From assembly GCA_022828595.1 (NCBI GenBank), contig JAKGHH010000003.1, positions 52,007,759 through 52,071,758 of the forward strand: a stretch of 64,000 nt of DNA, given 5' to 3'. Both the position numbers and the translations under genes were made by a program. This document shows, piece after piece, positions 55,649-64,000 of this stretch. A model generated the notes under the pieces. The model was not told the origin of the DNA and ran no database searches. It saw only the letters and a list, made by a program, of their open reading frames with translations. Within the stretch, counting starts at the first letter, position 1. Each line of letters begins with the position of its first letter. The DNA is from Nelumbo lutea. Taxonomy: Eukaryota; Streptophyta; Magnoliopsida; Proteales; Nelumbonaceae.

Positions 55649-56415
55649 TCACAGGGGGATTCCAAGTGCATCCAAACAAGGATGAAGCCCACTCCCAAAT
55701 AGTCTTGTAACCGGACAAGTAACCATAAGGTGGTAAGCCGTTTCCCCATTAGCTTTACAAAGAAGACACCTATTGGGAAGTAAGCAAGAATTAGGTCTCT
55801 TTCTTTGAAGCAAGTCAGTTGTGTCTATTCTTTCAAGGAAAGTTTCCCAACAAAAACTACCAACCCGAGGAGGAATGGGTTTACTCCAAATCTCATTAAC
55901 AGGGAAGGAAAAGCCAGAGGGAGCAGGAGGATGGACCAAGGTCTCAAAAAACGACGCACAGGAGAAGGAACCATTGGAGGATGGGGTCCAAATTCTGGAG
56001 TCATCCTTACTCGGGTCCAAGAAAACATTTTCAAGGGTGGCTAGTAGAGACGATAAGCATCCCAAATCCGTATCCCTTATTGTTCTCCTCAACCCTAGAT
56101 TCCATCTAAAACCGAAATTAGAATCAGAAGGAACTAAGAAAGAAGAAATGGGTTCATTCTTCAGATCTAACAACGCATATAAGGAAATTGGTCCATCAGA
56201 GATGAGTCCCCAACCCAAGGCTGTTCCCAGAATTTTACGAGATTACCAGAGTTCAGATCATATTTTTTCCAAGGGGAGAAAACCAGAAGCAAATCATGAA
56301 TGGATTTCCAAAGAGAAGCAGTTGTAGTCCTTGCCAAGATTCCTGGATCCCAGTCATTGTCTTCTAGCCCATGTATATTAGCCACAATCTTCGTCCAGAG
56401 TTTGTCATTTTCCAT
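55649..56415 (-). pseudogene. LINE zinc-binding region
   Basis: EIWSKPIPPRVGSFCWETFL, ERIDTTDLLQRKRPNSCLLP and CLLCKANGETAYHLMVTCPV form the zf-RVT block (Cys-X2-Cys ... His ... Cys). Upstream, RIWTPSSNGSFSCASFFETL is conserved. A frameshift lies at about 56,215. Confidence 0.87.
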
Positions 56416-56487
56416 TGGAAACCTCTATAACCATTTCCCCAACAATGCCATGTTTCTTTTCCTGATATTCCCAATCCCAAGCCCTCC

Positions 56488-57906
56488 TTACTGCTTGCTT
56501 CTAGTTACCACCATCCAACTCACCCTATGGTTTTTCTTCTCCTCTCCTGGTTCCCACAAGAAATCCCTCATTAACTTTTCCACTCTACTTGAGACCTTTG
56601 CGGGAATCTTAAACATCAACAGAAAGTAAACAGGAAGGTTAGCTAGGGTAGACCTAATCAAAGTGATTCTCCCCCCTAGAGAGAGATAATTTTTCCTCCA
56701 TGAGGTAAGCCTTTTCTCAAGTCTTTCTAGAACCGGGTTCCAGAAGTTGTCCTTCATGGGGTTATCTCCTAAGGGGAGACCCAAATAAGTTAATGGCCAA
56801 TCCGAAATTGCACACCCTAATAACCTCGCATATTCACTTACCTCTCTCTCCTCCAAATTCACTCACCAAACAACTCTTATCAAAGTTCACTTTTAGATAG
56901 GACATCTGCTCAAATAATTGTACGACCAATTTCAGGTTCCCTATCCAATTTATGTCCCCACCTTCACAGAAAAGAAATGTGTCATCTGCGAACTATAAGT
57001 GTGTTAGTGGTACTTGCTCCCTTCCTATTTTCCACCCTTTTACTAAGTTCCTCGCATCAGCTCTATGAATTAGTCTGCCCAAAACATCTACAACCAGAGT
57101 GAATAGGAAGGGGGAGATTGGGTCTCCTTGTCTTATTCCCCTCAAGGCATGAAAGAAATCCCTTACAGCTCCATTCACCAAGATTGAATAGTAGCAGCTC
57201 TTAACACAACCCCAAATCCATTTACACCATCTGTTTCGAAACCCAAAACTCCTCATCACCTCCACTAGGAAAGACCAATCAACTAGGTCATAGGCCTTCT
57301 CTAAATCTAGTTTGCAAACCACACCCTTCTTCTTGGACTTCTTGAAACTTTCCAAATTCTCATTTGTAATCAAGATTTGATCAGTGATCTGCCTCCCCTT
57401 CACAAACGCTCCTTGATTGGGTGCAATAATAGAAGGAAGAGCTTTCTTTATCCTTAGAGACAACACTTTTTCAATTATCTTATACAAACTATGCACCAAA
57501 CTGATAGGTCTAAAATCCTTTGGGTGTGAAGCCTCTTTCTTCTTTGGGATCAAAGCAATAAAAGTGGAGTTTAAGCCTTGATTAATTACTCCCCTCCTAT
57601 GAAATTCCTTAATACCCGCATAATATCCTGTTTCACAATATCCCAACAATCCTGATAAAAAGCCATTGTGAATCCATTTGGGCCTGGAGCTTTTGTCCTA
57701 TCCATCATAAATACTGCCTCCTTGATCTCCTCTAAATCAAAAACCTTATCTAGCCCCTCCCTATCCGCTACACTTAGAGTAGGCCAATCCAGCCCTTCCA
57801 TCCAAACCATCACATTTACCGGCCTTCTGAAAATAGATTTAAAATGATTTACAAAGGCCTCTGCTATTTCTGCTTGGTGGGAAATTACTTCACCTTTGAC
57901 TTCCAA
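56488..57906 (-). pseudogene. LINE reverse transcriptase
   Basis: Block order: IKEAVFMMDRTKAPGPNGFT and MAFYQDCWDIVK (57,586-57,906), then INQGLNSTFIALIPKKKEAS, KDFRPISLVHSLYKIIEKVL, NQGAFVKGRQITDQILITNE, VCKLDLEKAYDLVDWSFLVE, GIRQGDPISPFLFTLVVDVL (56,993-57,649). The ADDT-type catalytic block falls at a frame break near 56,990. The thumb GDNPMKDNFWNPVLERLEKR and YLSLGGRITLIRSTLANLPV is at 56,488-56,862. Confidence 0.92.
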
Positions 57907-58262
57907 TTTTGAAAAGAAGTTCTTCCTTCTTCTGCTATTTGCTAAAGAATGGAAAAACCTCGTGTTTTTGTCTCCCTCCTTTAACCATTTGCACCTAGAT
58001 TTCTGTCTCCAACTTATTTCCTCCTAGAGCGAAAGGTCTTCCATCTGCTTCCTCACACTCCACCTCAACTCTCTGTCTTCCTCTCCAAAGGAACCCCTTC
58101 CTTCAAATCCAAGTCCTCTAATTGTTCCAGCAAAGTTTGCTTTCTCTCCTCCAATCTTCCAAACTCCTGCCGATTCCACTCTTTTATCTTGTATTTTAGA
58201 AATTGAAGCTTTTTGTGGAATTTCATACCCTCCCACTCTACTGACCGATTACATTGTTCCCA

Positions 58263-59033
58263 CTAGTCTTTGATTTTCTTAATGAATCCCGGATGAGCCA
58301 GCCACATGTTCTCAAACCTAAAGGAGGTAGGTCCATCTCCTCTTAATTCCTCCTTACACATCACTATGGGCCAATGGTCTGAGGTAAGTCTAGGGAGTGC
58401 CCTAGAAGTTAGATTCCCCCAGTGCTCTTCCCAATCTGTTGAAAACGAGAATCTATCTAGCTTGGAGCAAAACGGCCTAGATTGTAGGTTGGACCAGGTG
58501 AAATTGTGATTTAGAAGAGGGATTTCTTTAAGTTCAAAGGTGTCCACAAATTGATTGAAATTCCTCATGCTTGTAATCACCCTCGGACTCGGATTGTTAG
58601 TTTCCTCTTTGAACCTCACCACATTAAAATCCCCTCCCACGCACCAGGGTCCTTCCCAGAGGCCCTTAATATCACTCAACGCTTCCCACAGTTTCTTTCT
58701 CTGCCTGTAGTCGTTGGGGCCATGTACATTTGTTAAGACCCATTCAAAACCATCTCTTATTAATTCCTCGACCCCTACAACCACATCTTCTTTCCACAAA
58801 GTTACAATCCCACCTGAAGCTCCCCATGATGGAGCAGTCGCCCACCTTATCCCCCTTGATCTCCACACACCTCTTGGCCATCTACTGTCGAAATCAGATC
58901 TCTTGGATTCTTGAATTAACACCACATCCGGGTCAAACTTCTTAACCACCTCTTTGATAGTTGCTCTCTTCCTCGCACTACCCATCCCCCTTACATTCCA
59001 GCTTAGGATCCGCATTTCAAATTTAGGCTTCAA
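58263..59033 (-). pseudogene. LINE ORF2 start and AP-like endonuclease, intact block
   Basis: 256 codons open from MKPKFEMRILSWNVRGMGSA. Catalytic features of the exonuclease-endonuclease-phosphatase fold are present: SWNVRG (Asn), LIQESK (Glu), TNVHGPN (His), GGDFNVVRF (Asp, Asn) and SDHWPI (Asp, His). The nuclease nicks target DNA to prime reverse transcription. A stop at 58,263 cuts the frame from RT. Confidence 0.93.
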
Positions 59034-59134
59034 CCCTAACTCACCAGAGATTTATTTAATCCCTTTCCTTTTCTCCCCTCTCACCCCAAACTTCTTATCC
59101 CCCTCAATATCTCTCCTTAACCTCTCAACTTCAC

Positions 59135-60650
59135 TCAGTTTTCTTCTTTTAATCTTACTCTCCTCCTTTTTTGTAGAAAGGTTTTTAGGTCATTTGGGTT
59201 CTTAAGTTTACACCCTAGCTTGCCAAAAAATTCTGCTATTGAGTCCTCCTTACTATCCTCCCCTCTTTTAATATCTTTGTTCTCTCCACTCCTAGCCATC
59301 TCCTCAACTTTGCCCTCAGCCTCCCCACTATAAGCCGATTCTGTCCCAGTTGTAGCCTTCCTCCATAATTCATTTATTTCAACTGCTCCCATTATACTGT
59401 CAATGATTCCCCAAATTCTTTTATCCCTGCAAGTTCCCTTTGCCCTCATCTCCCCTTCCAACACCCCCTGAAAACTTCTTGTGGTCTTCTGACTATGGGC
59501 TTCAGACTTTGAACTGGGGAGGGAATCTGGAACAAGGGACAAAGCAACCTCATCAGTAGAAAAAAATGAATTTACAAAGTTGACAGATTTACCTGAAACC
59601 GACTGGGAGAGCGAAATGCAAGGGAGGACAGGTGGAAGCCAAACCCAGTAAAGAGAAATTGGAGTTTTCTGTCTCTTCGTTTTGGAGGGAAACATTCCCC
59701 GTCATTTGGTTTACACGCAGGCTGCTTCTCTTACCCGACTGTTTACCTCTCAGAGGTGTATCCCCGTTCGGTTTTGGGTTAACATGATCTGCCGCCATCT
59801 CAGTTTCTTGCTTGGCCTCAAGACTTGGTGAAGGCTTATCCCCTTGTGGGCATTGGAATTGCCTCCCGTCGGTTTGATCTGCGCTGTTGGCTAACACTGA
59901 CTTTTCCTTCCGATCAGTCCCAGACTCCACTTGTGCGCACTCCCAATCTCCAAGAAAGAGACCCATCAGATTTAGAGTCTCCCTGTTTTGATCTCCTTGG
60001 AGTTCATCGTCTTCCAAACTCCCTTTGCTTGAAATTTCTTCTGAACTCTCCTTCTCATCTTCACTTTCGGAACTACACCTTAACCAACCCTTATCTTCCT
60101 CCTCCCTTTCTTCTGTTCTGTCCCTCAGGTATCGCGGATTTGGGCGATCTACTGCAAGAGAGAGCTGTTCATCAACATCCCGCTGAGAGGCCCAGCTCAG
60201 AGACTTAGTTCCAGCTTCTATTTGCCGCCCCTGAACCTTGTTCGTTTCATACACACCTGATTTGGAAGATGATAGATGGTAAGTCTTGTCTACCATCTCC
60301 CTCTCCTTAACCTGACCCACGTGACAACTTAAACTATCACGTGGCTCACTTAAAGTCTTCAAAGGTCTAAAGGCTGGGCTGCCCCTACTTCCAGCCGGTT
60401 CAGATAAAGCCACTCGGTTGAGACCGACCGGGCCGGCTCCTCTCCTGGCCACGCCAGCAAAGGAAGGACCACCATTAATAAAAGTCTTTAATTCAAAAAT
60501 ATTTGAATTTATTGCCTTAAATAGAGCATTTCGGGACTGATTAACCTCCTGCAACTGTTCCTCTTCCATTTTCACACCGCCGAACTTCCCCTTCTCCATC
60601 CCTAGCTGGCCACGTGTCCTCCACCCTGCCACTTCACCATCATCCCCCAC
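59135..60650 (-). pseudogene. LINE ORF1, C-terminal two thirds, frameshifted
   Basis: Two overlapping minus frames (59,589-60,650 and 59,135-59,695) form one ORF1 tail with a shift near 59,640. The first is Glu/Ser-rich (TEEREEEDKGWLRCSSESED) and has a GGPSFAGVARRGAG motif; the second ends with EFFGKLGCKLKNPNDLKTFL and a Lys/Arg-rich tail. ORF1 proteins bind LINE RNA. I see neither the N-terminal RRM-like domain nor a CCHC knuckle. Assignment rests mainly on position just upstream of ORF2. Confidence 0.7.
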
Positions 60651-60708
60651 CTCCGTTCGTCTTCCCCAAAGCGATGCTTCAGCTTCAGAAGCAAGCCAAA
60701 TCTTGTAC

Positions 60709-60736
60709 CATGGGGTTCTAGATTTAGAACCCCATG
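60709..60736. other. Perfect 12-bp inverted repeat (hairpin) at LINE 5' boundary
   Basis: CATGGGGTTCTA and TAGAACCCCATG are perfect complements around a GATT loop. It may be an insertion-junction fold or a fragment of another element's end. Confidence 0.85.
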
Positions 60737-61295
60737 TGGGTCAAGACATTATTAATGGTGCTTGCCTCGCTTCAACATCAAGACAAGTGTGCAGATGCCT
60801 CTGTCAAAGCTGATTTGGTGGCATTTCATTATAATAATGGGTTGGTCCACACATACATATAACACAAGGTGAATGGTTACATCTTCTGACTACTGTTCAG
60901 TATGTATGTCTACTGTTTTTATTATTATACATCCACAGGCACACCTGTAGCGGCCAAACGAGTGTTTAGCATGATGCAAGTATGATTAGGACAATTATGA
61001 CTAAGATGGGTCAAAGGTTTTTTTTTGTTGTCTTATATTGCTTTTGAGTTAACCTTTGCCTTAAGCCCTTAACTGTTAAAAGTCTTTTGAAAAGTTTTGG
61101 AGTGGTATTTTAAAAGTTAAAGTTGTAACTAAAGCACAAGTGGTTCCTAGAACCTGTGGTGCAAGGTGCAAAGGAAAAGTTTGCATGTGGACAAAGTGAG
61201 GCCCTTCATTTGAAAAAAAAAAAAAAACAAAAGAAAAAACTTGATATACAAAAACATGCAAATTTAAACTCTGAAAGACATAACATATTTCGGAA
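60737..61295. other. No gene recognised
   Basis: Non-coding stretch with an A-run near 61,212-61,226. Confidence 0.5.
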
Positions 61296-61376
61296 CACCT
61301 ATTACCTATATTGGTTAGAGCGTTGTGTTATTGACACAAGGGTTATAGCCTTGTGCATTCAAGTCCATACTTAGGC
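61296..61376 (+). tRNA. tRNA-like sequence (degenerate tRNA or SINE head)
   Basis: TTGGTTAGAGCG matches a D-arm/A box, TTGTGTTATTGACACAA folds as a 5-bp anticodon stem with a seven-base loop, and GCATTCAAGTCC resembles the T-arm/B box. The overall order resembles plant tRNA-Ile, but the T stem does not pair and the acceptor stem has only about four pairs. A functional tRNA is unlikely; a pseudo-tRNA or SINE promoter is more likely. Confidence 0.45.
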
Positions 61377-61708
61377 TAAAATGTTTAAAATCTAAATATC
61401 TTAGTTACAACCTAGAATATAGTAAATTACCCTTTTGAACATTAAATTTAAGGTTAATTCATCAAAACATAGCTACGAACCAGGTTAGAGTGCATCTAGG
61501 TTCAGATGAAGTGCATGCTATAAAATGAGCCTTACTGTGAGGCTGTGAGCCTAGGTTATCCATCCTCTTGAAACACTGATCAAGCCCGGGCCTGCTTTTA
61601 GGTTCATGCTACTACCATCAGACCACATTATGAGCAACACCAAGTGCCAATCTCATAAATCTAATCCATGGACATAACTAAATTAAAGTGATCCTTGATA
61701 CGAACATT

Positions 61709-61902
61709 TAGGCCATGTTTTAGAAAGTATAAAGTATATTAGGGGCCCAAAAGCACAAGTATAAAAAGGTGATTTTGTGCTTTTGGCGGTTTTTGTACTT
61801 TGTTTTTTAAAAGTGCAAAAAATTGTAAAGGTGCTACTTTTCATCTTTTTGTGCTTTCAAAAGTACAAAAGGGATTCTTGAAAACTCTATCCAAACAGCA
61901 CC
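61709..61902. mobile_element. hAT-type MITE (TAGGCCATGTTT ends)
   Basis: Left TAGGCCATGTTTTAGAAAG and right (inverted) GGTGCTGTTTGGATAG ends flank 194 bp with internal inverted words (AAAAGCACAAG / TTGTGCTTT). Flanks CGAACATT / TTAACATT agree at 6 of 8. This head type, G-C-C-T-G-T-T-T-G-like, is frequent among plant hAT MITEs. Confidence 0.55.
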
Positions 61903-61974
61903 TTAACATTTTATTTGCTTCCTGGGAATATATTCATACCTTGTTCAGCACATTTTTATTCTCTCCACACGGGG

Positions 61975-62800
61975 GGGAAAATTTTGTGGAGCTGTATCAC
62001 TGCTGCTATTCTTTGGTGTGTGCTGGAAGAAAGGAATGCAAAATCTTTGATGAGAAAGCATAATCTATAAGAGCTATTATCATTGAATACATTCATATTA
62101 GAGTGGCATGTTGAGTCAAGTCTGTGGATGTTTTCTCTTCACTCTCCATTGATGATATAATTAGTAATTGGCACGCTGTTGCTTGTTCCTCTTTGACAAG
62201 GAGTATTATTATTTTGTGGTGGTTCACTTCCCACCTTAATACAATAAAATTAAATTTTGATGGATGCGGCTTTACAACCCAGGTATTTCAGGTCTGGGGG
62301 GTGATTTAAGAAACAGTAACAGTGTTGGGCATTTAGCACTATATTCAGGACCTACAAGTTCTGACAATTCCTTAAGGGCAGAACTGTTGGTGGTTCAGCA
62401 AGGCTAAAGCTGGAAAAACCTTTAGTCTCAGGAACCTGCAGGTGGATTGTGACTCATGAGTGGTTATAGGCTGGTAGGGGAATGGCTTCTTGGGTCCTTG
62501 GGAGCATAGATATAGAGGGATTAAACAATTGGTAAAGGAGATAACAACAACCTTTACTTGGTGTACATTGTCAGCTAATTGTGCTACTGATACCTTGGCA
62601 AAACAAGGGGCAGGGTGGAACCATGCACATTGAGGTTTGATCCCTCAAAAGAGGGAACTTGTAACACAGAATATTATAATTAGGATATAAAAGGGATGGG
62701 CTGCATTGGTAGACCCTTTAGTTGGGGTGCTTGCACATTTATACATGTACAACAGTCTTTTATAACAACTAACAAAATTGTTTTGTTCCTGATGAAAAAA
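61975..62800 (+). mobile_element. Plus-strand LINE RNase H and 3' tail, decayed
   Basis: AAILWCVLEERNAKIFDEKA, KSVDVFSSLSIDDIISNWHA and NTIKLNFDGCGFTTQVFQVW are the linker and RNase H start; further on, ANCATDTLAKQGAGWNHAH-type C-terminus is seen near 62,575-62,625. It ends with CTGATGAAAAAAC near 62,795. Many stops. Confidence 0.8.
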
Positions 62801-62879
62801 CATTTTATAATCAGAAGGGGATAGAAAGGAAGGCGAAGATGGCCCTGTGAATAAATTTACTAATATGTGGCTCTAATGT

Positions 62880-64000
62880 AACTTGTAATTCAAGCTATTC
62901 TGATCAAAGAAAAGGTTGATCGATATACAACTTGCCTGTATGCCCAAATATTGACCATTTATGATCCTCAGAATTATAGAGCAGTTAGCATCTTTCATTT
63001 TATGCCAAAGTAAATTTTAGTGAACGGCCAATCAGCGGGATTCTTCAAAAGTACCAGAGGCCTTAGACTAGGGGATCCCCTTTCCCCTCTTCTATTTATC
63101 TGTGTGATGGAGACCTTAACTATTTTTGTGAACAAAGTAGATGAGTTGGGCCTGTCATGCCCGGGGGGGGGGGGGGGAAGTCCAGCTGCTCCAATTTGCA
63201 GATGACACTCTTTGCTTCATTGATGCAGAAGTAGATCAACTTGAAATTCTATTTGGGGTTCTGAGTTGGTCTGAAGTGGTTGCAGGGCTGAGACCAAATT
63301 GGTCTAAGTGTAGACTAATTCCAGTGGGCAGGATTGAGAATCTCAAATCTCTAGCTGAGGTCCTTGCCTGTCAAATTGGATTTCTGCCTACCATATTAGT
63401 TTGCCTCCAGGAGCTAAGTGTACTTCATCTTTGATTTGGGATCCGGTGGTGGAAAGGCTGGAAAGAAAATTAGCTTCTTGGGAAGCCAAATATTTAACTT
63501 TGGGAGGCAGGATCACTCTCCTTAAAAACTCCCTCTCAAATATGCCCTCTTATTTTCTCTCTTCCCTATTCCAACAAAAGTGGCCCAAAGGGTGGAAAAA
63601 ATCCAGAGAGGTTTTTTATGGAAAGGCTGGGATGAGGGAAAAACAGTACACTTGGTCGGTTAGGACCAAATTTGTTCTCCCAAAGGAAAAGGGGGTCTGG
63701 GGATTAGGAGACTGAAAATATTTAATGAAGCCCTCCTTGGAAAATGGATCAGGAGATTTGGGACAGAGAAGGATAGCTGGTGGAGGAGACTGGTTGCAGC
63801 TAAATACGACACAGACAGAGGTTACTGGATAACTAGCTCTAGTGTTGATTCCTTAGGGTGCTCCCTTTGGAAGAAGATCATGGATTTGTTCCCTTTCTGA
63901 ATAGGGGTTTGATTCTGAAGGTGGGAAATGGTCGGCATTTAAAACTCTGGAAAGACAAATGGTGTTCAGATAGGTCTTTGGCAGAGTTGTTTCCTCACTT
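62880..64000 (+). mobile_element. LINE reverse transcriptase region, runs off the window
   Basis: ILVNGQSAGFFKSTRGLRLG with DPLSPLLFICVMETL, then the intact catalytic LQFADDTLCF (about 63,190), then SEVVAGLRPNWSKCRLIPVG and VERLERKLASWEAKYLTLGG RITLL-type thumb (63,430-63,530). Frame changes fall at the 14-base G run (63,164-63,177) and near 63,400. Sequence after 63,720 continues the LINE pattern to the edge. The 5' boundary is unclear. Confidence 0.85.
63164..63177 (+). repeat. Poly-G run, 14 bases, at a frame break
   Basis: Fourteen G in a row sit exactly where the RT frame changes, just before LQFADDTLCF. Length error here would by itself produce the frameshift. Confidence 0.9.

Larger units (their letters stand above)
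54603..60705 (-). mobile_element. Near-full L1-type LINE with ORF1 and ORF2
   Basis: On the minus strand: ORF1 remainder (59,135-60,650), about 100 bp spacer, ORF2 with endonuclease, RT, zinc region and RNase H, then a 3' end at a T-tract (54,603-54,610) with TTATTGATC in element sense. It is the most complete LINE in the window. The usual N-terminal ORF1 domain is not seen, so the 5' end is probably missing; a perfect 12-bp hairpin lies at that boundary. No TSD was found. Confidence 0.9.

Noticed and set aside
55821..56327. Plus-strand 168-codon ORF
   Set aside because: It is the antisense shadow of the LINE zinc-binding region on the minus strand.
61076..61261. Minus-strand 61-codon ORF
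   Set aside because: Runs through the complement of an A-tract; no recognisable sequence.

Overview
The window is nuclear DNA from a flowering plant, and almost all of it is transposable-element sequence. The evidence is plant-type Copia and Gypsy retrotransposons primed by an initiator-Met-type site, L1-type LINEs with a C-terminal RNase H, hAT-type MITEs, a CACTA (En/Spm) element, and one spliced exon of a plant poly(rC)-binding-type KH protein. I cannot name the species. No bacterial features, rRNA genes, CRISPR arrays or operons were seen.

Layout. 1-3.7 kb: a decayed Gypsy element on the minus strand, cut by the window edge. 5,387-10,030: a complete but dead Copia element (Copia-1) with a perfect CATAC target-site duplication (TSD). 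10-16 kb: AT-rich DNA with MITEs and TIR elements. 16,052-29,924: a 13.9-kb CACTA element with an ACT/ACT TSD. It holds a nested minus-strand Copia (Copia-2, 21,374-26,895, TSD CAAAG), several MITEs, and a short piece of a host gene that reads as the C-terminus of the mitochondrial complex I 51-kDa subunit. 30.5-33.8 kb: MITEs, a LINE tail with a 16-bp TSD, and a larger TIR element. 34.6-44.1 kb: a pile-up of LINE copies in both orientations, one interrupted by a 459-bp hAT MITE inside its RNase H domain.

45,446-45,727 is the only convincing host coding exon. It is the first coding exon of a KH-domain RNA-binding protein resembling the FLK/PEPPER group and ends at a clean GTAAGT donor. No second exon is visible in the remaining 18 kb, so the gene either has a giant TE-filled intron or is a truncated copy. 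46,220-51,642 is a third Copia (Copia-3), antisense to the KH gene, with two 266-bp LTRs that differ at about nine positions. 52.7-64 kb: more LINEs, including a nearly complete minus-strand copy with ORF1 and ORF2 (54.6-60.7 kb) that carries an in-frame 201-bp tandem duplication, and a plus-strand LINE whose reverse transcriptase still has its FADD motif and runs off the window end.

No TE here looks coding-competent; all have stops, frameshifts or truncations. I did not find a new multi-gene system. The most interesting structures are the gene-fragment-carrying CACTA element, the orphan KH exon in TE-packed DNA, and the precisely bounded nested insertions.
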